Shown here: positions 38,401-50,400 of the stretch, one piece after another
How positions within the stretch are numbered: position 1 is the first letter of the stretch
Layout: every line of letters begins with the position of its first letter
From: Morinoia aosen
Taxonomy: Eukaryota; Arthropoda; Malacostraca; Amphipoda; Talitridae
Assembly (NCBI GenBank): GCA_030386875.1
Contig: CM059575.1
Coordinates: forward strand, 19,802,293 to 19,866,292
Length of the DNA stretch: 64,000 bases
Direction of reading: 5' to 3'
Translations under genes and position numbers: made by a program
Notes under the pieces: model-generated
The model's database searches: none
Told to the model about the DNA's origin: nothing
What the model saw: the letters and a program-made list of their open reading frames with translations, nothing else

Positions 38401-41400
38401 GTTCGAGGGAAATTTTCTGGCAACACTATGAAATTATTATGCATCTACCTTTAAACCGCTTCAACATTCATGCGTCAGCAACGATGACTCCAATTGCTCC
38501 TACCACCGATTGCTAAGTTAGCGCTTCGATTATTTTATTCGTCAAAAATTGGAAGAACAAATGTAATTCATCGCGAGCTGTGCTGTGTCACTCCAATATT
38601 CAGGGGAAGTTAAGAATGAATATCATCGTGAGGTGCCTGTGTCCAATGAGCCATTGGATCTAGTTGATATTTGGAGTGCAGGAATTGGAGGGTTACTGCT
38701 TCGTTGTGCGTCGTGTAACGTTCTGCATTCAATGGATGGTTGACAACGACGTGAAACCATTGTCCTTACCATAATGCCTTCACTGTACACACTGAGCAAC
38801 TTCCCATGAATTACAGTCGTATTTATTTTTTGCCATTAATTAATTAATGAATTAATGGATGATAGCTCGAACTTTGCATTCAGCAGTAGGCGTAAATGCA
38901 CTAGTAATGGTCGCCGGCGCTTGACTGTCCGAGCGACAGAGGTAGCTGTACACCAAGTTTGCAGTGTTGCACTCCACTGAAAGAGATGTTCACTGCGATT
39001 TTTTAATTTTCCCCGCCTGCCACGCGGTTAAAAAATATCGTAGCTATTTTTGAGCCAAGCCTTGTATTTGCGTAGTGAATGATAGGTATTGATCCATCCG
39101 TAATACTTGCGCTAAAACATTGTTTTTCAAATCGCACCACTTCTCAAAATTCTTGCACTGTTTAGCACTGATAGTATTTGAATATTAGTGGTTTGCTCTA
39201 CAGAGCTTCACCAACCCCATCATCACCACCACCATCATCTTCGTCATCACCACTTCTTCTTAGCTGTACGGACTGTTGAGTCCTTATGACTCTACGAGAC
39301 CGCACTGCAATACCTATGATCCCACTCAGTGGTAAGAATACTGTAGTGTTGCGCTTGATCGCCTAACTTCTGTTCAGCGCTGTCTTCACTAACTCGAAAT
39401 TGCTTTACCTTCTCACTTTCTGTTGCTCACTAGTAGACGCTCTTCCTTTGTTCTCGTACAAGCGCTAGTGCACGGATTGCCGACTAACTTTACTGAAATG
39501 CGTTTGCTGTCTATGGACTTTACTGGCATTATACTATGAGAAGCTTGTCATTTCCACCAGCTGATGTCATTGCTCTCTTTGGAAGTAAAGAAATTACGGT
39601 GTCTTGATGCTAGAGTGACTGTTGCTTGTTTTATAATGGTTTCAGGCATCGGTTTGGTTCAAGTTAACCATGAATGTTTTATGATCAATTTGAACTTATG
39701 TTAGATTATAATTGCAAGTTTTGTTTGCTGATAATACCATTTGTGTATGAAGTCTGTTACCAGACATTTTCTACTAACTACAGAAAACAACACAAGAAAG
39801 AAGAATGTACTGTACACACATCTGATGTAGATTAATTTCTTCAGCAAGTAATTGTGTCCTATGTGGCTAGTATCCATGGGTTGCTTCATTTACTATTTGA
39901 CAGCTTACTTCATGTTGTTAGGATATGACTCATTTTACGCTTTCATCGTAACAAACTAATCAGTTTTGGATATCAAAATTCAGTTTGGGTACACAGAGGT
40001 TAAAGTTGAGGGCAATTCTCTTGTACCAAGTGGCTAATATGCTGTTGCAAGAATAGCAAAAGACATTGGCGAAATTCAATCATTTTTCTGTTAAATAACA
40101 AAAGCACCATGCATTTTTAAAGTATTATTTTTGTATTTCAGGATTCATTATCTCACAATTTCAGTCCCAACCACTCCCATTACCACAGCCATGCGCTTGA
40201 TATTTTGCTTGTTCACATTCCAATACTGTTGAGACAGGTCCTAGCCTCTAGTGTACATCATCTTTCTTGTGCTACAGAACGTATTGTTATGTTGCCGAGT
40301 CCTGTTTCAAGTGTGGGATATAGTGATGAACACATTAAATGAAAGTTCATCATTGCTGTCAATGTGCTTCAGTATTTGTGCATGATTTTGAAATTGAACG
40401 CTTTCAGATCTGTTCAGAAAGAACACTACAAAAAATGTTGACCTCGTACCATTCTCCACGTACATTGCATAGCTCATTGTTGGCCTAATAAATTGTTTAA
40501 ACCGTTTAAATTTTTTAAGCTTCTTTTGACTAGTAGCATTTTTTGCATCAGTGTGGAATCTGCACTTTCCATCTTCTGATAACTCTGCTTTTGCTTGCGC
40601 ATCTTTATGTTCTTCTAGTATATGTGTTGTGTTGCTAATATTCTTATCATTAAATGTTTAAAATCTGTTCAAGTGTCGAGTATTAGACCCTCAGAAGGAT
40701 TAGGGTAGGTTACAGGTTTAGCTTAGTTAGCTTTGCCTATTCTATGCTATGGAGATGAGCACTCCCAGGGGAGAGACTTCTAGGTTACCTCAGCTGTAGA
40801 TAGGGCCTTCTGGTTTTCTATCAATCGTGTCCACTCGGCTTCTTTCAGTTTTTATGCCTTCTTTGGTTTTTCTCCCCATTTCCATCCTAATTTCTTACTT
40901 CTATGCACAGGGTATTTTGTGTGAGAACACACCTTGTGCATAGATCGAGTTTTCACGAGTCCATTCCAAGTGGTCCCTTTTCATAGCTGTCTAGAGATTA
41001 CGTTTGTTGTGGCTAGGAAGTCGTAAACTAACTAAAATAATTATGAAAATTTTTATGCTGCTTTAGAAGAGAGCTTACAGGAAGCACTGTTTTTTAGTCA
41101 GAAGTCAAATTTGGTAATATCTCGAAGCAGTGCTCTCCATGTTTGTGCAACGTAAAAAATTTGCTCAAATTGTTAACAAAATGTAATGGTTTAGTCTTAT
41201 CGCTCTACTCTTTGAAGAAGGGATTGTTTTTATTGGTGTGTTAGTAATTCGGGTACAAAGGTATAATGAGGTAGGAGGGGCAGAACTTTTTATGTATTAG
41301 AAGTATTCATACGTTTCATAATATATTTTCTGTTATACTTGGAATGCACGGTTTCCGTATTCCTTCAATAACGTTTTCTTACGTTTTAGGCTTGATCCAT

Positions 41401-44400
41401 CAACTCACATTCAATCAACATCGGTACTTGTTGTGAGTCGTCTAATTTGACTGAATTGTTTTAACAGTATGACTTTGTATTTATTTCTTTAGTGTTGTCG
41501 CAAACATCAAGTTTTCCATCTGTTTTCAGTAACTTAAAGCATCAAATTTATGGCTTCTGACTGACATTGAAAACTTCTAAATGTATATATGTATTGGTGA
41601 TTGGGTGACTTTTGACATCAAGTAGCTGCAATGTTTTAAAAATATAAAGATCATCACTTCATTACCAACGTGGTTGTCTGGTGGTTTTTCTTTGCTCTGA
41701 TCGTAGCAGCATGGAACTTAATGATATGTCGGTCTGGGGTTGATTTCTACAAATGTATAAAGTAATGTTTTTCGTGAAGATGGGTGTAGGCTAACATGTT
41801 TTATGATGAATAAGGTTAAGTTTTTTATTTATGATTTTTGAGACCCTGATTAATTTAGTGATTACCATTGTATTATGATTTGGTGTGTAGTATGACTAAT
41901 TTTAAATTTTGATTTTATGGTGGCACTTTATCTGTTGTAAGGGTGGCTATTTTGATCCATGACTTTGATGGTTATCGCCAGCTGTGGAGTGATGTTGCTT
42001 CTCATAATGTGATTCTTGCTTCCATAAGAACAACTTTCTTTTGAGAATTTATCCTTTGTGCCCCCTCAGGGGGATACAACTGTTGTATCTTTATTAAGAA
42101 TTAGCGCTCCCATGGGGAAAATGTGAGGGCCCGAGCTAAAGGTTAGGTGGGCTTTCTTTTTGTTAAAATAACATAGGTTTTGTTTTGTTATGGACCATCA
42201 TTATTTCGGTTCACTGCTATCCTGTTTTTTCAGCACCTTCTACCTTCTTCTTCAACTTTGATCTTGTTTCATGATCTTCTTTCTCGTCTTACTGTTTCTA
42301 TGCTCCCTCTGCATAGATTCCCCATTCTCTTATCTCCATACTAAATGGTGCCTTCCTCCTTCTTTTCTTTGATTTGCTCTTTTTTTGCGGCGGTTAGGGA
42401 GGCTTAAACTAACTTATAATCTAATCTAATCCTTTGTGCTTGTATTTATTGAGGAAAGTTTTATCCCGTTTCTCTTAAATGTCTACCCCTCAGAAAGATA
42501 GAACTTTTGTGCAGTATCTGTGAATATTAGCGCTCCTAGAAGATGTGAGGTCCCGAGGTTAGGTAGGGCTTCCTTTAGTTGAAATAGAAGAGTTTTTTCA
42601 TGTTATGGGCCACTTTTACAGTTCACTGCTGTCTTTTTTCAGCTATCACTTTCTTGTTGTTTCTTAAACTTCTTTCAGTCTTTCTGTTTCAATGTGCAGG
42701 GACACTCCTTGGGGATAGATTTCCTGTTCCCATATTTTTATACCAAATACAGCCTTCTTTCTTCCTCTCTTGGGAACACCCATATTTTGGTTTGGGAGGC
42801 ATTTGGCTCAACCAGCGTTGTTCATTTGTCAAATTTGTGATCATTTACCCCCTAAATGTCAATGAAAACTCTCTCGAAAATAGCCTTGTAATACTTCTTG
42901 TTGAATTTGTTCCCTAATTTGGTCTTAGAACTTCTATGCCGAGTAGTAGTTCTTCCTCATTCAAATGTTGGTGATAACCTGATGGATGTAATGACGGTAA
43001 TATGAATACCAAGATATTCATTTTAAAGGATCGGTTTTTTCAAAGTGATGGTGTATCTGTCTTTAAAACAGAACGTATTCAATTCTTAAAGATGGTTGTA
43101 TCAGCATAGTCTAAAGTATATATTTAGGCTAGATAATTTTTAAGTCTACGTTTCCAAAATATTTTGCTCAAAACTTGAGTTAGAACGTTTTCCTTTCTCA
43201 GATTCAGAATTTTCAAGCAGTTCACATTGGTTTTGCTCACTTTCATTGAGTAATGAAGCATAATTACGAATAGGAATTCATATGAATTACTTGCAGTGCT
43301 TGAAAGATCTGATCATGAAGGTTTCAGCATAATTACTTCTAAGAACTAAATTTTATCGGAGCTAATAGTTGTGTGAAATCAGCATGATGTAAAGGAGACC
43401 ATGTCCATTATTTTCAACTTGTGAGTTGCTTATCTATTTTTAAGGAAAGATCGACTGAGTCAGTATTAGTTTTTGGAAGCTATTCATTAATTTCAGTTAT
43501 AGAGCTATCCTCGGTAGTAGGAACTTTGAAATTTTCAGAACTTTTTTCAGGTTCATTATCTATCATATTATTTGTAGAGTTTTTATTTTTTTAAATTACA
43601 GTTGGTGACAAATTTATCTAATCAAATCTCACAGCTCCATTTCATTCAAGAAAAAGGGCTAAGAGTTACCCTCCTCTATTGGTCATCATGTACATATTCC
43701 TTCAGTCGACACAACGTGCGTGATATTAGTGGTGGTTCAAATGTGGGAGGATGCGTTATAAACATTTTCAATTAAATTCTAAAATTGTAGTGTTTGCTTA
43801 CATTGTCATTCATTCGGCAGCGTTGATTTTTTACCAGAAAATATACTGGATTGACAAAATTTGTTGAGAAGTTTGATTCACCTGCAGAACCATTTGAACG
43901 CCAGGACCATTTTGGCTCTGGCAACACACAAAGCTCCACTGAAGGAAGCACGTGTTCACTTGTGTGTTGTCTTATGATAATATGTAAATCCTTTGTGCTC
44001 TTGTGAACGAGCGTTCGCGTTTGTGTGCAGGACAGCGCAACAACGCAGGCATGGCGAGCCCTGAGAGTCACCGGACTAACGCCAACGCGGAGGGAACGAG
44101 CGGTGGCGGCGGCGGCGGCACCTTAAATGACAGCGGCGTACCCATAGGCAACAATGGTGAGGGTTTTATTAATTAAAGTAGTTCTACAACAGTGGTGAGG
44201 GTTTTGTTAATTAAAGTAGTGCTACAACAGGGGTGAGGGTTTTATTAATTAAAGTAGTGCTACAACAGTGGTGAGGGTTTTATTAATTAAAGTAGTGCTA
44301 CAACAGTGGTGAGGGTTTTGTTAATTAAAATAGTGCTACAATAGTGGTGTGGGTTTTAGTAATTGAAGTAGTGCTACAACAGTGGTGAGGGTTTTGTTAA

Positions 44401-47400
44401 TTAAAGTAGTGCTACAGCAGTGGTGAGGGTTTTAGTAATTGAAGTAGTGCTACAACAGTGGTGAGGGTTTTAGTAATTGAAGTAGTGCTACAACAGTGGT
44501 GAGGGTTTTGTTAGTTAAAGTAGTGCTACAACAGTGGTGAGGGTTTTATTAATTAAAGTAGTGCTACAACAATGGTGAGGGTTTTAGTAATTAAAGTAGT
44601 GCTACAACAGTGGTGAGGGTTTTATTAATGAAAGTAGTTCTACAACAGTGGTGAGGGTTTTGTTAATTAAAGTAGTGCTACAACAGTGGTGAGGGTTTTG
44701 TTAATTAAAGTAGTGCTACAACAATGGTGAGGGTTTTAGTAATTAAAGTAGTGCTACAACAGTGGTGAGGGTTTTATTAATGAAAGTAGTTCTACAACAG
44801 TGGTGAGGGTTTTGTTAATTAAAGTAGTGCTACAACAGTGGTGAGGGTTTTGTTAATTAAAGTAGTGCTATAACAGTGGTGAGGGTTTTATTAATTAAAG
44901 TAGTGCTACAATAGTGGTGAGGGTTTTGTTAATTAAAGTAGTGCTACAACAGTTTTGAGGTTTTTAGTAATTAAAGTAGTGCTACAACAGCGATGAGGGT
45001 TTTATTAATTAAAGTAGTGCTACAACAGTGGTGACGATTTTATTTGTCACAAGAGGTGCAACAATGATGAGGATTTTAGTAACTAAAATAGAGCTGCAAG
45101 CCTGCAACATTGATGAGGGTTTTGCTTACTGAAAGAGGGGAAAAAGAATAGTGAGGGTTTAGGAATTGAAGTGAAAGTGTAACAATGGTGAGTGTTTTAA
45201 TAACTAAAATCGAAGACTGTTGGCATTTTAGGTGACAGCAGCGTACCTATAGGCAGAAAGGTCTCGAGCTGAGAGTTACGTAGGCCTTCTTTTTGTTGAA
45301 ATGAAATGTTTTTTTTTGTTAAGGCGCATCTTTTTTTTCTGTTCACTGCTGTCCTGTTTTGAGCACCTACTACTTTCTTATTCAACGTTTATCTTATTTC
45401 ATTAACTTCTTTTATAACTTACTGTTTCTATTCACTTTGTGCATAAATTTTGGGTTTCCTTAAGTCCATACTAAATGGTGCCTTCCTAATTCCTCTCTTT
45501 GAAGCACCTTTTTTGCAGTTAGGGAGGCTTAAAGTAACATCTAATCTAATTTAATCTGTTGGCGAAAATGGTTAGGGTCTTAGTAATCAAAATAGAGACT
45601 TGAAGAATTAATTTTGATTTCTGCTAAACCTCACAACTGCCTTCAATTTCGTATTATTGGTGGTATAATAATACTTCAGTAATCTTAAATTGTAGACATT
45701 TATAGTAGTACATAATTATTTGCGTATGTAACGTATATTTCAGCGTATATCGATGTGGCTATTTTCACCTATTTCAAGTCATTCATTCAGTACATCATTG
45801 AAGAAAAACTCTCCTATATTTTGGTCTTGGAAAGAAAAAATGTCAAAATGAAGAAATGCCGCACTTTTCCTGCCCCACATGAACGCATTGGCTCCTCATT
45901 GTTTATTGGCAGCTCCTGATTGTTGTGTGTGTGGTAAAAATTGATAATACAAACTGTTTTACCATTATTTCTTTGTATTACAAGTAGCATCATCTTAACT
46001 GTATGGTTTTCCTACTAAAAAAGAGCTGGTATGGGGAAAGGCGATTTCTTGACTTGAAAATAAACCCATTTAGGAAACATTAACACGTTCATTGCTATGG
46101 CTCGTTGTTTACTCGGCACATAATTTTCAACTCATCTAAGATGTGGTTTATTTCCTAACCCACTACTGTAGGGTACTGTTCTTGGATTTGCACAAACTAC
46201 GGTTGTAATTGTCCCTAAAACGAGAAATTGCATTTCAATCCCGCGGTAGAATATATGAATGAATTAACCGCCTCTCAAATGACAGGACTGCACCAACTTA
46301 GTATTTTCTAAAGGGTGTGAGGTCACCAACGGCGGCGTCGCCAGTGAACGCGTTGAAAGTTTTGGTATTTATGCTGAAGAATGAGTGGTTACGTAACACT
46401 AAGAAAATGTGTGTGGACATGGGCAATTTATTCGCTTAAGTCAATATTGAACTAACAAATGGTAGGCATGCAAAAAGGGGATTTCAAACGTTTCAAGGTT
46501 TCAAATAGCCAGGCAATACGAACCTCGGCCTACTGCGACTTACAAATAGAATAACTTGCAACATCACATTCCTGGCTGGCATTAACTTTACTGAAGTTTT
46601 AGGTCTAATCTATTGAGCTTCATCTCCCTGTGTCTGTGACACTTGATGCTAAAAACGCTGTAAGGAGTGTAGTAATCAATCATTCTAATCATATTAGAGC
46701 AACAGATTAGCACTCAGAAAAGCTGAACAGAGAAATTCATAAAAGTATAAAAAATATTTGCACACAGTTCGAAGAGTTTTAAAGCATTGCTTTCATAGGA
46801 GACCCAGCCTCAAGACTTTCCTTTCAAGTAAAATGAATTATATTTTCTATAGGCGCGATAAAGTGTTTCTATCTTACTGAAGTTAACTTCATAAATACTC
46901 CTGCATTTATAACCACTTCGCAGTTGAGAGCTTTAACGATTCTACAACTGCCAAACTAGTAATTTAAAGTATGAATATGCGTAGCCATCCATTGCTTATT
47001 GATCAAAGTTTATTTTCCCATGGTAGAAATTGAATTATATTGAATTGATAACAATTCTCCAGAGAAATTTATAGAAGTTTTAGTCAACCTCTATGATTCT
47101 GGACGGCAATCAATCCCTCGCTCATGCCAAATTTGGCGTGTTGGTTCAACGGGGAACAGTGCTGCTGGAACTGTGTCCCCTCAGGGGGATACAATTATTG
47201 TATCTGTGGGAACTAGCTCTCCCAGGGGGACAATGTGAGGGCCCGAGCTAAAGGTTAGGTAGGCTTTCTTTTGTTGAAATAGAATAGGTTTTGTTGTGTT
47301 ACGGACCATCTTTTTTTCGGTTCACTGCTGTCCTGTTTTTCACCGCCTACCACTTTCTTCTTCAACTTTTTCTTGTTTCATGAACTTCTTTCTTAGCTTT

Positions 47401-50400
47401 CTGTTTCTGTGCCCTTTCTGCATAGATTCCACGTTCCCTTAACTCCATACTAAATGGTGCCTTCTTCCTTCCTCTCTTTACATCTCATTGTTGAGGATAG
47501 GGAGGCTTAAACTAACTAATAAACTAATAAACTAAAGCTGGAACTGTGTTACTTCTATGTTACTCTCGTTCCATAACTGAGAATTGTCTTTTACTCCACA
47601 GATTTAACGATTAACGACGATATCTCGTCCCCGGACCTGATGTGCTTTGGTCATTACGAGGACTTCCACACAATAGACTGGCAGAGAGACGTAGCGCGGG
47701 ACCGCATGCGACACAGACTGCTGGAGAAGAACAGAAGTCGCAGCTTGCTGGACTGGCTCAAGAGCAACCACGATGCAGGCTCCGGCTGGCTCTGTGTCTT
47801 CCTTGTCGGCCTGTTTGCGGGTAACTCACTCTTCTATTATCTCTCTCAATGCAACTCCGCGAGAATGTTAGCATGCGTTATAGCAGTGGTTCTTAACATT
47901 TTTATTTCCACGTCCCCCTTAAGAATTCTCAGGGAAAATTGTGTGTAGATGGACTGGTAAATAAAAGCTCATAACATTGTAAAAAGGTTCTCAAACATAT
48001 TCAACAGTGAAAGTTCACTCTTTAGTCGAAAACATTACTTTTAAAAATTATTGCTGGGAAAAATCAGGCGCACCTCCACGTTAAGAAGCACTGCATTATA
48101 GTATACCTGCGCTGGTAACGATGATGGCTATAGCTGACTGATTTTGCCATCTGTTGCAAATAATCTAAATGAGTTAGTCCAAAATAATAGCAGCCGTCGC
48201 ATAATTCTTTACCATTGCTATTGAATCTTCCTTCTATAATGTGTTTGATGAGCGTCTCTATGATACCCTTCACTACCTCACAGGTATGAGTATAAATTTA
48301 ATTCACTAGTACTGTTGAGATGAAGGGTTTTATTTGTTGTCCACATCCATTGTATAAAAATTCTCCTTGGATAGGTAATAGGTTTAGGTTTGTTTAAATT
48401 ATGTTGTGAGAGCTGGCGCTCGTAGGAGGATGTTACTAGGTTACCTTGGTTATCTTAGACTTCTGTCTTTAGTGCTCACTTTGCGTTTTTTCTGTTTTCA
48501 TGCCTTCTTTGCCACCTCTTCTCCATCTTCTCTTCTTCTCCCTTTTTAACTTGCCGTTTCTATGCGCAAGGTCTCCTGTGTAGGAGCACACGTATACATT
48601 ATCTGCTTTCTGTTGTCCATATTGCATGAAACTTTCTCTCTGCTGTCTTGGAATCACTTTTTTGTGGTTAGCAAGTCTCAAATTAATAATAATGTGGAGG
48701 GAATATCGCAGAAATTTGGAAAACAGTGAAAGCCATTTTATACAATACTAAACCTAACTAATGATTTCTAACATTATTGCCCCTCAGGGGGATACAACTA
48801 TTTTATCTATGGGAATTCGCTTTCCTAGGGGGACAATGTGAGGGCCTGAGGTAAAGGTTAGGTAGGCTTTCTTTTTGTTAAAATAACATGGGTTTTTGTT
48901 TTGTTACGGACCCTCTTTTTTCGGTTCACTGCTATCATTTTTTCAGCACCTACTACTGTTCACTACTGTTTTCTTCAACTTTGATCTTGTTTCATGAACT
49001 TCTTTCTCATCTTACTGTTTCTATGCCCTTTCTGCATAGATTGCACGTTCCCTTAACTCCATACTAAATGGTGCCTTCTTCCTTCCTCTCTTTGGATCTC
49101 ATTTGTTGAGGATAGGAAGGCTTAAACTACCTAATAATCTAATCTAATCTGATATTGAATGCCGCCATATCTGACTGACTTTCTACGCTAACTGGTAAAC
49201 AGAGTTTCTGGGGATAATTTTGCCAATTCAATTTTAGTCAATTAGGCTAGGTAAATGTTTTCCTTTGCTGTTATTCGGTCATTCAACTCAATAAAATTTT
49301 AGGAAGTTGGAGAGCAAAGTTCTTGCAGATAACAAAGAAGTATTGAAGTTTCAAAATGAAGATGTAGCCTAAAGTTGGGTGTTTAATTACGAATATTGAG
49401 CTTTGAATGGTTTCAAGAACTGAAGAGGTATTAAGCTATTTGCTTTATAAGCGTCTTGTGGTAAGAAGCAGGTGGGTAGTAGCACTGGGAACTTCGTTTG
49501 TGCAGCTAAAGCCGCTTTAATCAGGGCACGCTGAAAAATAATGATGTTCATAGCTCCTGATAACACTGGTCTGCAAAAAAATTTGAGCCCTAACTCCATT
49601 CCTGCTGATTCTTATGTAAAATGGCTTCCTGAATTTGAATATGACCCCCGTTTTCCTCCATCATTCGCTGCTTGCGAGGGTTCCCCTCCCCCAGCTTTAT
49701 CACTTTTCCGATTAGGATTGTTTTAGCTGTAAGGAATAATAAATGACGAATGTTAAAAGTATAATTATAAGTGTAAAGAATTATACATAAATAAGATAAT
49801 AATTCACGTATAGAATTATGTGAATTGCTAATTTCAGATAGTATTTTCCAAGTTGGAATTTTTGTAAGTATAAATGTGGTTCAAAATAGCGTACTATTAT
49901 GTTGAGAGATTAATTGAGTTTTACTGGCAGGTGCGGTGGCGGGCACAATCGATATCGGCGTCCGCTGGATGACGGACCTCAAGTTCGGCGTGTGTCCAGA
50001 GGCGTTCTGGTTCAATAGGGAACAGTGCTGCTGGAGCTCCAATGAGACCTTTTATGATCACGACAACTGTTCCAATGTATGCACTTGGTGGCCTGAATAT
50101 TGTGCTTTGCTTTTGTTGTTAGTCCCCGCGCTGAAGGACTCTCCTCATGCCTTGTATAAAACTTTTTCAGGTTATTCCTCTAATTTTTAGGTAGAGAGTT
50201 TTAGTGGTTATTAGTTGTATTTGTGGTCAACTAAGTATTGCCCTTTTGATCTTGCTGAGTTTCAAGTTCTTTGTTTTGTTTTTCATAACTTGTTCAGCGT
50301 CAGCGTGAATTTTTCACTTCTATACCATCGGAAATGGCCTAGAGAATGTAAATAAAGGCACTGATTAAACCATGATTCTCGATGATTAGTTATTAATCGT

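Noticed and set aside
49541..49726. Small open frame with Pro-rich end
   Set aside because: No splice or family support; lies inside intron 5.
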